Positions 12,221-22,975 of a stretch of 64,000 bases of DNA are shown here, one piece after another. The stretch's first letter is position 1. Each line of letters opens with the position of its first letter. The notes beneath the pieces were generated by a model that did no database searches, was not told the DNA's origin, and saw only the letters and a list, made by a program, of their open reading frames with translations. The DNA is from Dryomyza anilis (lineage: Eukaryota; Arthropoda; Insecta; Diptera; Dryomyzidae). The position numbers and the translations under genes are program-made. The DNA lies in assembly GCA_951804985.1 (NCBI GenBank), contig OX638133.1, positions 23,528,963 to 23,592,962 of the forward strand, read 5' to 3'.

Positions 12221-12535
12221 ACACACAAAAAAAAATAATCTACGTAAAAATAGGAACTGATATTAACTGCATTCATTAATCAATCCAGCAATGAAATTCA
12301 CTTATTTTATGAAAACATTTGCTATTCTTCTTTATATAAGCAATTGCGTTCCCTGATATGAATATTTGTACGTCAATGCAGCAAATTACTAATAATTTTG
12401 TTGCATTGACGCACAAATATTCATATTAGCAAACAGAATTGCTGATTTAACAAATGTTTTCACTAAATTAGTGAATTTCATTGCTGGATTTATTAATGAA
12501 TGCAATTAATATCGGGTGCTATATTATTTTTTCTT
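12221..12535. mobile_element. Palindromic foldback element, copy 1
   Basis: A nearly full-length imperfect palindrome. The left arm runs from TGCATTCATTAATCAATCC (12,270) through AGCAATGAAATTCAC and GAATATTTGTACGTCAATGC. The right arm is its inverse, CATTGACGCACAAATATTC ... GTGAATTTCATTGCTGG ... TTAATGAATGCA. The arms are about 120-130 bp around a short AT loop near 12,390. Related copies lie at 46,227-46,436 and 47,712-48,385. Outer ends resemble ACACA(G)AAAAAA. Non-coding. Confidence 0.85.
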
Positions 12536-13640
12536 TATATTTTATTCTTCCAAGAAAAACTTACGGAAATCTTTATAGTTATTATTGCAATTATTCTTAA
12601 TATTTTAAAGTGTATTAAATTCGTTTTAACTTTTCAGTCTCATTGTCAACTTCTACTCACTTCTTCTGTTTTTGTTTTTTTTTCCTGCCATTTCATTGTT
12701 AATTTATTTCTCAACATCTGGGCACTTTTTGCTCGTAGTGTTGCCAATTGCGTGTCTGTATCGCTGTCACTGCACTGATTTGAAGCCGCTTATCTGAGCG
12801 CCTACTTGTCTGGCTTTCATTTTCCAGCGAAATTTGACAGTGCAGCGTTGCCACTGCAGTACCTCCCATAAATCATGCCGCCATTAGCTGCGCTATATCT
12901 GTCTGCAGCAATTTCCTGCCATAAACAGCCAAACATGTGACAATGTCAAACAGCTGCTGGCAAGTTCAAGGTTAATGTTTGCCTGCTACCGCCTCTTTTA
13001 TTTGTACTATTTGTCTGCCTACCAGGCTGTCTTCCTTCTGCCTTTTTATCTCCCTTTTCCCTCTAAACTAACAAGTAACTCGACCCATTCCAACGTATGA
13101 ACTTTATCCGCCTGGTTGCGGCTAATTCTGCGGCTCAACACGCAATCCGAATCGATATTTGAACTCATTGTGAGACACAGACATGCCTAATAATCTGCTT
13201 TTACATTATTTAATGTTATTTAATTAGCTATCTTGGCATTCCAGCGAAGCATAATGAATGACAGTTATTGTTTAACTGTCATTTGTAGTGATTAATTATT
13301 GCGCAGTACTAGTGAAATCAGTAATCTGTTGAGGAATCAGTACTCTGTTGAGCTGTCAACATTTTCAGAAAACAGTTTTCAAATATTAAGGAAAATTTAG
13401 TAGAATTTAATTTAGCACTAATGGTGTGTGCGACTTCGACTAAATAGCTGACTAAACTAAATTTTATCGGTAATGCAGTGTTCAACTTTTCAATTTAGCA
13501 AATTTTCGAGCAGACTAAATTGAAATAAAATGGATGACAGCAAACAGATATATGTAATCAATTGATTTTGGACTGTAACAATTACCGGTTACCGAATGAT
13601 GATCAAATGAAAAGCTGTTCAATTTAGTTAAGTCAGCAAT
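12536..13640. other. Intergenic to intronic unique sequence
   Basis: Positions 12,720-13,170 are more GC-rich and resemble ordinary fly unique sequence. Positions 13,200-13,640 contain scattered TTTAGTNNAAATT words that precede the 19-bp array. If the gene at 14,468-15,453 continues to the left, this stretch would be in its first intron. No exon is evident. Confidence 0.35.
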
Positions 13641-14455
13641 AAAAATTGAATTTTTCTCTAAAAATTCAATTTTTCACTAAAAATTCAATTTTTCACTAAA
13701 AATTCAATTTTTCACTAAAAATTCAATTTTTCACTAAAAATTCAATTTTTCACTAAAAATTCAATTTTTCACTAAAAATTCAATTTTTCACTAATAATTC
13801 AATTTTTCACTAAAAATTCAATTTTTCACTAAAAATTCAATTTTTCACTAAAAATTCAATTTTCCACTAAAAATTCAATTTTTCACTAAAAATTCAATTT
13901 TTCACTAAAAATTCAATTTTTCACTAAAAATTCAATTTTTCACTAAAAATTCAATTTTTCACTAAAAATTCAATTTTTCACTAAAAATTCAATTTTTCAC
14001 TAAAAATTCAATTTTTCACTAAAAATTCAATTTTTCACTAAAAATTCAATTTTTCACTAAAAATTCAATTTTTCACTAAAAATTCAATTTTTCACTAAAA
14101 ATTCAATTTTTCACTAAAAATTCAATTTTTCACTAAAAATTCAATTTTTCACTAAAAATTCAATTTTTCACTAAAAATTCAATTTTTCACTAAAAATTCA
14201 ATTTTTCACTAAAAATTCAATTTTTCACTAAAAATTCAATTTTTCACTAAAAATTCAATTTTTCACTAAAAATTCAATTTTTCACTAAAAATTCAATTTT
14301 TCACTAAAAATTCAATTTTTCACTAAAAATTCAATTTTTCACTAAAAATTCAATTTCACTAAAAATTAAAATTTTCACTAAAAATTACAATGTTCACTAA
14401 AATTCAATTTTTCACTAAAAAAATTAAATTTTCACAAAAAAATTTCAATCACTTC
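13641..14455 (+). repeat. 19-bp satellite, locus 1
   Basis: About 40 copies of TTCAATTTTTCACTAAAAA in direct tandem. From 13,660 to 14,350 nearly every unit is identical; only a few carry single changes (for example AATAATTC near 13,793, TTTTCCAC near 13,860). The last 100 bp decay. The array stops within about 10 bp of a splice donor (14,467), so it sits at the very start of an intron on the minus strand. The same monomer forms arrays at 29.5 and 56.1 kb. The high identity indicates recent expansion or active homogenisation. Confidence 0.97.
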
Positions 14456-14465
14456 AAATTTACTC

Positions 14466-14470
14466 ACCTT
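14466..14470 (-). promoter_or_regulatory. Splice donor ending the polyQ exon
   Basis: Minus-strand AAAG followed by GTGAGTA is close to the ideal donor consensus. It decides the 3' boundary of the exon and shows that the open frame belongs to a spliced transcript. The intron begins with the decayed edge of the 19-bp satellite. Confidence 0.75.
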
Positions 14471-15453
14471 TGGTATCGAAAGTTTTGCGCATCTCGTTCA
14501 TGTCCAAATCTATCCGATGAACTGCCTTCGGCAGCAAGTATTGCCATCGGCTTTGATTGCGGCTGTTCCGCATGTTGTTGCTGCTGTGGTAGCAGCGCTT
14601 GTTGCTGTTGCAGCATTTGCGCTACAATGCCACGCAACACATCGTCGCTGTCACGCAATTCACGCCGAAATTGCACCCTAAATGGGGCTGCAGCAGCAGC
14701 AACATCATTGGGGTTGCTGCTAACATGCGAATAAAAAAGTGTGGCCAGTGTTGCCAGCGCGAGCGTCAATGTGCCCAGACATAAGTAGACCGCATGTAGT
14801 GATTGTGTGCTGGTCTCGGATGTTGCTGCTGCCGTGGGCAACGCATGGCGGCTACTTTTGGACACATTGCTGTTGCAATTGCTGCGGGTGTTTGTGTTGC
14901 TATTGCTGTTGATATTGTTGCTCTGCTTCTTGATGTCGCTATTGTTATAGCTGTTGTTTATGCAGTTTTTGCAAATATTGTTGCTACTACTACTATTGTT
15001 GATGTCCGAAGTATTATGCAGTGAATTCGCAGAAAAATTCTTTACATCAGCGCAGGGAGAGGCATATTGTTGCTCGGCATGTTGTTGCTCCGCATGCTGT
15101 TGTTGCGCATGTTGTTCCTCATGTTTTCGCTGTTTCCGCTTGTGTTTTTGTTGCTCTTGTTCTTCGATGTCTTCTTGTTGCTGTTGCCTGTCATTTCGTA
15201 ATTCATGCTGGCAATTTTTGCATTTTGTTGCTGCCTCCATTGTTGCTGTTGATTCAGTTGTAAACGGCAGCAACATTTTATCAACACAATTCGTTGTTGC
15301 CAACGCTTCCGTTTTGGCTGTTGTCACTGCTGTTGTTGCTGTCTCCGAAAATACAGTTTGTTGTTGCTCATTCTCCTGTTGCTGTTGTTGTTGTTCTTTG
15401 TCCTTTTTTCGCTTTTTGGCTACGAATCCATGTTGATTTATTGCCAGAAACAT
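14468..15453 (-). CDS. First coding exon of a polyQ/polyN single-pass membrane protein
   Basis: The exon starts at ATG 15,453, in good fly context (GGCCAAAATG), and stays open for 328 codons to a consensus donor, AAAG/GTGAGTA, at 14,468/14,467 (two bases of the next codon are included). The frame is open further upstream to a stop at 15,573-15,571 but has no other ATG. Residues 1-218 are hydrophilic with a basic KKRKKDKE patch, several polyQ runs, repeated HAEQQ/HAQQQ units and an N/S-rich segment, plus CxxC pairs (KCKNC, ICKNC). Residues about 219-244 form one hydrophobic segment, AVYLCLGTLTLALATLATLF. About 84 residues follow, including RVQFRRELRDSDD and more Gln. No signal peptide is visible, so a type II orientation is likely. 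I do not recognise the family. The 3' exons would lie left of the 19-bp array or outside the window. Confidence 0.72.
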
Positions 15454-16345
15454 TTTGGCCTCCGTTACGGCCACGTACACAGCCCCTGGCTGCGTCTGTT
15501 GCTGCCTCAATGTTGCTCTTGCTACTGATGATAACTTTGTGTTGCTGTCAGTTTGTTTTTTGTGCAGTTTTTAATCAGTGCATGGATAAAATAACTGTAA
15601 ATAGAGTGAAAATGCAAAAAACAATTACAGTGAATTTTCAAAAAAGAAAAAAATCATAAAAAAAATCAAAACATTCAGCAAATTGCAGCCAAAAATTTAC
15701 TTTACACATAGACATATTACCGAATACAAATACACAGCCAGACACACCAACAGAACATCGACATTGTTGCGCTGCCCTTTGACTCTGCCCTGCCGAATGA
15801 ACAATATTGCCCAAAAACTCATATGTTGCTTGTTCTATTCTATTTTTTATTTTTATGCACATTTTTGTGCTCGAATAACAGGCTTTTATGCCGTTGCCAC
15901 CCTCTGCACTCGAACAGCAATTCCAGTTTGAAAATGGCTTCAATATTTCTCCCCTACTCTTCTCTTCAACGACATGGCTACTATGCCACCGCTCAATTTC
16001 AGCACAAGCGCCATGATTAAATACTCGAACGGCAAGCACACTGAGAGTCAGACACACAGACGGACGAACGAAAGCGAAGCGAAAAAATGTAATACCCGAC
16101 ACTTTTTTTTCTGTAGGCGGCAACACCCTCTAAAAGTTCGTGTAATCACTCAATCTATCAACAAAAAAAAGTATTCAGCTTAATGCCTTTATGCCTTTTA
16201 ATCTTTCAGTAAACTTTAAATTGCTTTCGGTATATTTACAGCTAAAATCTCGTTACAATAAGTTACCACTGAATGTGAGTCAAAATGTGTCATATCTCAA
16301 ACAATATGTGAAACATAGAAACATCTTGAAATGCTGTAAGTGATA
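15454..16345. other. 5' side of the polyQ gene, promoter not resolved
   Basis: The 120 bp right of the ATG could be 5' leader of the minus-strand gene. Beyond this, frames on both strands (60-162 codons) overlap each other and lack signals. I could not pick out a TATA box and initiator pair with confidence. Confidence 0.3.
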
Positions 16346-17560
16346 TTATTCAAATATCCCGTAGAAGGACATTTCCCGATAGTCATTATCCCGAAAGACA
16401 TTTGCCCGAAGCCATTTCCCCGAACGAGATTTCCCAAAAATTACCATTACCACGAAATGAAAATTTCCCTAAAGAGATATTTCCCCGAAATGGACATTTC
16501 CCGGAATGAACATTTCCCCGAACGAACACTTCCCCGAATGATATTTCCCCAAAATGAACATTTCCCAGAAAGACATTCCCCAAAATTAACATTTCCCCGA
16601 ATGAATATTTCCCCCAACGATCACTTCCCCGAATGAATATTTCCAAAACGAACACTTCCCCAAATTAACTTTTCCCCGAAACGGATACTTCCCCGAAATG
16701 GAAATTTCCCCGAAATGGACCTTTCCCGAAATTGACATTTCCACAAAATGAATATTTTCCCGTAATGGACATATCCCCGAAACGGACATTTCCCCAAAAT
16801 AAACATTTCCAGAAAGATATTCTCTAAAAATAACATTTCCCCGAATGAATATTTCCTCGAACGACCACTTCCCCGAATGAATATTTCCCCGAACGAACAC
16901 TTCCCCAAATTAACGGAAGTATCCGAAACGGATACTTCCCCGAAATGGACATTTCCCCGAAATGGACCTTTCCCGAAATTGACATTTCCACAAAATGAAT
17001 ATTTTCCCGTAATGGACATTTTCCCGAAACGGACATTTCCCGGAAACGGACATTTCCCCAAAATAAACATTTCCAGAAAGATATTCTCTAAAATTAACAT
17101 TTCCCCGAATGAATATTTCCCCGAACCACCACTTCCCCGAATGAACATTTCCCCGAAACGGACTCTTCCCCGAAATGGACATTTCCCCGAAATAGACACT
17201 TCCCCGAAATGGACCTTTCCCGAAATTGACATTTCCCCAAAATGAACTTTCCCGAAATGGACATTTCTCAAAAAGACATTCCCCAAAATAAAACATTTCC
17301 CCGAATGAATATTTCCCGAACGAACACTTCCCCGAATGGACATTTCCCCAAAATGAACATTTCCCAGAAAGAGATTCCCCAAAATTAACATTTCCCCGAA
17401 TGAATATTTCCCGAACGAACACTTCCCCGAATGGACATTTTCCCGAAATGGACACTTCCCCGAAATGGAAATTTTCCGGAAATGGACGCTTCCGCGAAAT
17501 GGACATTTCCCCTAAATGGACATTGTTCCGAAACTGAAACAACATTTTCCCGAGATGTGG
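16346..17560. repeat. 17-bp palindromic array
   Basis: About 70 tandem units of consensus ACATTTCCCCGAAATGG. Each unit is itself an inverted repeat, CATTTC-CCC-GAAATG, and contains TTCCCCGAA, which fits the STAT-type core TTCNNNGAA. I count about 26 exact TTCCCCGAA cores; other units have two-base spacers or point changes. A 247-bp higher-order block is duplicated (16,678 and 16,925 both start GAAACGGATACTTCC). Since 17 is not a multiple of 3, each open frame cycles through a 17-residue period (GNVHFGEMSISGKCPFR-like on minus, FPRNGHFPE-like on plus), giving frames up to 256 codons on both strands. Simultaneous openness in several frames argues against coding. Confidence 0.93.
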
Positions 17561-18968
17561 ATGCGCAACAATGGGCGGAATGTGCGAAAAAGCCCGAAGA
17601 AAATGTATTGCAGAAATCGATAGCAGGCATCGTTGAAAATCGAATGGTACCATGGAGGTCCATGACCTCCAAAAAGGTTACAAAAACCTGTTTGCCGAAA
17701 AAATATGGAGTGGTCCAATGATACCCCTTGGATATTCAAATGTTATCCCCTATCGATTTCCGAAATAAAAAATTATCTTTCATAAATGCGGTCCGCAATC
17801 GTTTTTTTCTCTTTTCGACCATTTTTGCCAAACCACATTGTGGGGAAGTGATCGTTTGTCGAAATGTCCATTTTGGAAAAGTCTTTCGGGGAAATGGCTT
17901 CGGGGATGTTATTCTTCATGTACATTTCCCCGTAATATACATAAATAGATTATTTTTATAATGTTTATTAAACCCACTTGAAGACATTCACTTTGTTTCA
18001 AAACGTTTCATATCATCAACTACATGCTTGAAAATCAAATGAATGTGTTGCTCACAACAACAAAGCACCAAGTACTGTCAAAACAAAACGCAAACAAAAC
18101 TGCAGTGAATATATGATAATAATAAAAATTTAAATACTGAAATAAACTGCTTATGACACTGAGTACTTAAAGGGCTTTACATTGTTTTTATCATTATCAT
18201 TCTTACTCTAAGCAATTTTCATTAATATTAAAATATAAAAAAAATTCAAAAGGTATAAGAAAATCATATAATATTTTATAATCAGTTTTTTATTTATGAA
18301 ACAACATTTTTTTCATTATTTAATTTTTTTCGTTATTTTATTTTAAAAAAATGTAGTAGGATATATTGCTTTTCGATCAAAGCGTTGTTTTTGTCGTACA
18401 AAAATTGTTTTTAACAATTTTGAAAAAATAATGTTTGTTGGATTTTTTATGAACACATAAATATCGACAACAACATTACTGCCGTTGTTGTTTTTAATGT
18501 TCGTCTTCTCACTCGTTCTCGTTGCGCTAACTCGCTGCACTCACTGTATTCGTTGTATTTTCAACTACGACAGTGTCATTTGGTTTTGTTTTTCAAGACA
18601 TTGAATGTTTTGAATGTCTTGATGTTTTGACAGTACTTGACACCAATGAAACAAATACTGCAGTAAAGCGAAGTTGGTCGAGAGACTTCACCATAACACT
18701 ATCGACTGTCATTTGTAAAATGCTTCCAAACTGTACAGTGCAGTAGTGCATATTTGCAGAGGAAACTTCAAAAACATTTGTGCACATGTTTAATGTTAAT
18801 GTTATTAAATTTATGAATATTGCTTGCTTGTAAGTAATGTGAAATATATTTTTATTATAAAGTCGATGTCGAAAAATTTTGTTTGGAGTAATAGAGATTT
18901 TTATAATATATAAGACGAAATTTGAATTATAAAGTGTTCCTATATAGCAGATTTAAGTGACATTCATG
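17561..18968. other. Intergenic, no gene seen
   Basis: Positions 17,820-17,935 carry inverted, degraded pieces of the 17-bp unit (TTTCGGGGAAATGGCTTCGG). The remainder is AT-rich with a balanced patch near 18,480-18,780. No supportable gene. Confidence 0.4.
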
Positions 18969-18978
18969 AAAATCATTG

Positions 18979-19289
18979 TAGCCGTGGTAGCTCAGTGGTT
19001 AGTGTGTTGGACTGCGAGCCGAAAGTTCCCCGGTTCAAGCCTGGACTGGGGCTAACAATATATTTTCATAGAATACATTTTTCTATACCGCGCTACCTCT
19101 CGGCAGTAAATAGCAAACCTACGAGAATAAAACATTGCCTATGAAAAGCTCTCCCCCGCCGTTAGGATTCGGCAGTAAACTGTAGGTCCCACCACTTTGA
19201 GTTGAAATATAAGACGCACAGCTCAAAATGGTGAAAGAGCTCGGCCTAAGTTCTTATAGAACTGTAGTTCAAACTATTATTATTATCTT
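18979..19289 (+). mobile_element. tRNA-headed SINE (family 1), copy 1
   Basis: The 5' head TAGCCGTGGTAGCTCAGTGG..GGTTCAAGCC holds matches to the two internal RNA polymerase III promoter boxes (A box TAGCTCAGTGGTTAG, B box GGTTCAAGCC). A 200-bp unrelated body follows, with GCAAACCTACGAGA, CCGCCGTTAGGATTCGGC and AGCTCAAAATGG, and an (ATT)n tail. The exact 10-bp target duplication AAAATCATTG flanks it (18,969-18,978 and 19,290-19,299), showing insertion by reverse transcription. Confidence 0.92.
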
Positions 19290-19299
19290 AAAATCATTG

Positions 19300-19768
19300 G
19301 TATTTCATTATGTTGTCATAAAAAAAATCCAACCAACAATTCCTCAAAACAGCCTCTGCTCACTTGTTCGATATAAGGTGCATAATTGTATTTTTTTCGA
19401 ATTATGCGTTTTGGATATGTGTTTTGGATATGTGTTTACTGCTGTACAAAACAATCGATAACTCGAAAATCATTGAAATATCGAAAATCCGATTACATAT
19501 AATCGCAAACAGTTCTAGAAGATTGCTTACTTAAAATATGATATTGGAATATTCTACAATTCGACTCCTAGTATACAAATGCACCTTCTAGTACAATTTT
19601 CAATGCCATTGCAGAACGTGTTCCCGTTCTTCAAATTCAAAAATATTAAGCATATCTTATTTTTTTGTCCCTAATTAACAATCCTAGGGGGTGAGAAAAC
19701 TAAAAATCGAAAAAGTATCAAATAAGTGACACTCTAATGTCTATAGTTATTATAGTAATATCAATATA
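19300..19768. other. AT-rich intergenic
   Basis: Nothing recognised. Confidence 0.4.
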
Positions 19769-21060
19769 AGGACTGCGTCGAATAAAATTGTCCGCTTTAA
19801 AAATGAAAAAATCAAGAAATCTAGTAATCGAATTTTTATAGAATAAAATATTTTATTTTGTAAATTATTTTTAGATTAAAAAAAATATATAAAAAACGAG
19901 AAATTAATATTTTTTAATAAAAAGTTTTAATTTTTCCAGAACCCCTTCCATTAATATTGTAATGTCCGACACCATCACAGCTGCTGAAGACCACTTTCTT
20001 TTAAAGTCTTGAAGGTCTTTGGCCACTTTTTTTGTTGTCTTCATCTCCCTTTTTACTAAAGCCCAGTGTCTCTCAATCGGCCTGAGTTCTGGACAGTTTG
20101 GTGGATTGGCTTCTCTAGGCACCAAAATCACTGCATTTTGTTGCATCCACTCTAAGGCCGTTTTGCTGTAGTGACATGAAGCGAGGTCAGGCCAAAAAAA
20201 TGAGGACACTTCATGTTGGCGTGAAAATGGAAGCAATCTCTTTTGCAACCATTCCTTGACATATAATTCGCTACTAATTGTACCCGATGTCACGAATGAG
20301 CTGCTCCTTTTTCCACAACTGCAAATTGCCTGCCAAACAAGGAATTTCTTTGGGAATTTTGTCATTTTTTTTTATTTGAATTTTTCAGCGACATTTCCTC
20401 GAGAATCGGCTGTATAAAATTCCTGCCCAGGTAGCTGAGAAAAGTCCGCTAAAACATAAGTTTCGTCGTCCATTATGCAGCAATCGAATTTTTTAAAAAA
20501 ATCTTGGTTCAGCTTTTTAGCTCGTTGTTTTGCGGTTTCATTCTTGACGGCATTTCTATCCGGAACTTTTGGACCTTCTACGTCTTCAGCCCAGCTTCTT
20601 TCTAAGTTCTGCGCACGAAAGATTCTGAGCAATCCGCCTTTCTTGCCAATTTCCTTCCGGATATGCTTGGATCTTTCTTTAAAATATTCACAACCTTCTT
20701 CGACTTATCACGATCATGTGGGTTTTTTTTTACCAGAACCTTTCTTCCGACCAATACTCAGGTCCTCCTTAAAGCTGTTGATAACGCGAGAAATGGTCTT
20801 AGGGTTAGCCCCTACCTCCTTGGCAATTTTTTTAAAAGACCAACTAGGTTGTTTTTGAAAAATTTAATAATAATTTTTTCTCTCACTTCCACTTCGTTTG
20901 CCATTTTCGCGTTAAATAAATTTTGTATTGACTATAACGGACACACATTATTTTCTGCCATTTAATTCAGAGCTACTATGATCAAATTTTTTTAATTTGA
21001 ATCTTGCAATAGCACATTATGGGAAGATATGTAACGGACAATTTTATTCGACGCAGTCCT
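19769..21060 (-). mobile_element. Complete-length Tc1/mariner element
   Basis: A 1,292-bp element with terminal inverted repeats AGGACTGCGTCGAATAAAAT plus TGTCCG (left 19,769, right end 21,060), flanked by TA (19,767-19,768 and 21,061-21,062). It carries one transposase gene on the minus strand, broken by several lesions (separate entry). Both ends are intact, so it could still be moved by a related transposase. A 15-bp tandem array begins about 20 bp beyond its right end. Confidence 0.95.
19904..20904 (-). pseudogene. Broken Tc1/mariner transposase (37-residue D-to-E spacing)
   Basis: The frame begins at ATG 20,904 (MANEVEVREKIIIKFFKNN) and ends at TAA 19,904. The N-terminal part holds a helix-turn-helix region (KKIAKEVGANPKTISRVINS, then SGRKLARKADCS). 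The catalytic part has DDE residues in IMDDETYV (first D), FWPDLASCHYSK (second D) and LRPIERHW (E), with 37 residues between the second D and the E; classic Tc1 has 34. Lesions seen: at least two frameshifts in the N-terminal third (about 20,840 and 20,727, the second in a poly-A/T run), in-frame TAG codons near 20,620 and 20,585, and a TAA in the A-run near 20,372. The last third is open for 153 codons. Family knowledge: cut-and-paste transposase acting on the TIRs. It cannot be made intact from this copy. Confidence 0.93.
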
Positions 21061-21079
21061 TATTTCATAACACCCCAAA

Positions 21080-21238
21080 TTCTTAAAATCACCACACCGA
21101 AATTCACCACACGGAAACTCATCACAGGGAAACTAACCACACCGAAACTCACGACACAAAAACTCACCAAACTAAAATTCACCACACTAAAATTCACCAA
21201 CCTAAAACTCACCACATTAAAATTTGTACTGGGAAAAC
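21080..21238 (+). repeat. 15-bp minisatellite next to the Tc1 element
   Basis: About ten units of ACCACACTAAAATTC / ACCACACCGAAACTC type. A period divisible by three keeps a frame open with LTTPK/FTTLK repeats; I do not consider it coding. It starts about 20 bp outside the transposon end. Confidence 0.8.
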
Positions 21239-22060
21239 CTCTGCGGGGCAGAATTCAAGGGGAAGAATTCTATTTTTGTATTGGTTACTACATTTATAAC
21301 ACTAATAAAAAACGTCCACAGCGAAGCACGTGTCCCTGCTAGTTACTATTTAAAATTATTATGAGAAATATAACATAATCTATAAAACAAAGTTCAATAC
21401 GATCAAAATAAATTTATATCTTAAAAGTTATTTTGAAGTAATGTCGATATATTGAACAATTAATCCTGAAATTTATATTTAAACTGCTTCTGTATTGCAA
21501 ATCTTAACTGTAATTAAAATAAATACATTTGCTTTTGGACGTAAATCAAAGACATATGCATTATTTAAAATACATTTTTATTTATTTTTATTACAGTATT
21601 TTTTAAGTGTAAAAATAAATAAAAAATAACAATTAATTTATTTTAAGCGAAAATATGCTTTAATAAATGTATGTCAATTAATTGGATGGTAAAACATTTG
21701 ATGGCCGTTGGAAAATCTGTACTGTTTAAAATCCTTTTGTCATTGACATGCAAGTGCAATTGAAAATAAATAAATAAATTAATTAATAACGATTCAATTA
21801 TCATGATTATGACTAACAATTAATGAAATATTAAAAAATATATACCATACATAAAATAATAATGACATTGTGAGGCATATACTTTTGCAATTTAATTAAA
21901 TTCAAATACGATATGAAATTAAAATAAAATAAAATAAATTAATTGCAACAAAGAGCACGACAACTATGCATGCCTGATTGCACAAGAATTCACATTCAAA
22001 TTATATAAAATTAAATTAAATTAAAACAAAGGGGAGATGGGATGGGAAACTTTGGCCAAA
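21239..22060. other. AT-rich intergenic
   Basis: Nothing recognised beyond AATTAATTAA and AAAATAAAATAAA low complexity. Confidence 0.4.
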
Positions 22061-22681
22061 GTTGAACAGGTCAAAAAGTGGCACAAAAACTAAAGTAAAA
22101 ACAACAGCAAAAAGAGTGAAATTTACGAGTTGCAAGTTAGCTGCAATTAAGCAATGCAAGTGGGCAGCAATGAAGCTGCAGCAACAACAACAAATGCAAG
22201 TAGCAATAGCAACAATGAACGGAAGCTGCAGCTACACAGTGTTGCCAGGTGTCAGCAACAAAACGAATGACTGCAAATGATATTTTGTTGTTGCTGCTGC
22301 TGCAAGTGTTGCCAACAACGCCCCCATGTTGTTGGCAGCAGAAGCAGTTGCAACAACAACAACAAGAACAACAAATGTTGTAATTAATTATGAAGTTCGT
22401 GACAGTGCAGCGCAGCAGTTGCTTAAATTTCAATTTTCAGCATGAGCAACATTGATGATGAACAGCAGTAGTAGTTGTTGTTGTTGCCACTCTGTGGGCG
22501 ATTAAATTTAATTTTGCAAAATTTCCTTAAAGCACAACACAACAAACAAAACTTAAATAGTTGCAAAATCGGCAGCAACAACAACTGCAGGCTATCAGCA
22601 GCAACACTCGTAGCTGCAAGCAGAAACGTTGTAGCAACAACACTCTGAGTAGCTGCAGCATCAAGAGCCAAAAATCACAAT
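22061..22681. other. CAG/CAA-rich stretch
   Basis: Dense CAACAACAA and GCAGCAGC tracts of the kind found around fly genes, as well as in 5' leaders and introns. Frames on both strands are short. It may be intron or leader for the candidate exon to its right. No exon boundaries could be fixed. Confidence 0.3.
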
Positions 22682-22885
22682 TTAAATTTGTTGACAACAA
22701 ATTTGCTGCGGCACCAAGTACCCTGCAGCCTCAGCAGCAACATCATCAGCAGCAGCAGCCGCACTAGCAACAACACCCGCACTACTGCTGCCGAATGTCA
22801 TCAGCAACGTCAAGAACAACAACAATATCAGCATGCATAGCACAGCAGCAAACAAATTGCTGTTGGCGCTGCGCAAACAAATCAT
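22682..22885 (-). CDS. Candidate signal-peptide exon
   Basis: From ATG 22,885 (context GTGAAAATG, good for flies) the minus strand encodes 67 residues: MICLRSANSNLF, then a strongly hydrophobic AAVLCMLILLLFLTLLMTF core, then GSSSAGVVASAAAAADDVAAEAA. That is the layout of a signal peptide with a small-residue cleavage zone. The frame ends at TAA 22,682, but GCAG/GGTACTTG near 22,722 could serve as a splice donor before it. It could also be a signal anchor or a chance product of GCTGCTG repeats. No family recognised. There is no other exon evidence nearby. Confidence 0.3.
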   Translation of the reverse strand: MICLRSANSNLFAAVLCMLILLLFLTLLMTFGSSSAGVVASAAAAADDVAAEAAGYLVPQQICCQQI

Positions 22886-22975
22886 TTTCACTTTTAAAGC
22901 ATACAATAGAAAAGTAAATAATAAATAAAAATTTAAATAAAAATAAAAAAATATATATAAAAAGTAATATGACAA

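Noticed and set aside
15454..15510. Upstream extension of the polyQ frame to 15,510 (RQQQTQPGAVYVAVTEAK)
   Set aside because: Begins at TTG; the first ATG in frame is 15,453, with a good start context.
14954..15659. Plus-strand Cys- and Leu-rich frames over the polyQ exon
   Set aside because: Antisense of CAG/CAA codons (poly-C, L and A in shifted frames); the minus frame has the start context and splice donor.
16621..17653. Frames of 247-256 codons on minus and 122 on plus with 17-residue periodicity
   Set aside because: Open in several frames and both strands at once, following a 17-bp tandem unit; no start context, domain or splice signal.
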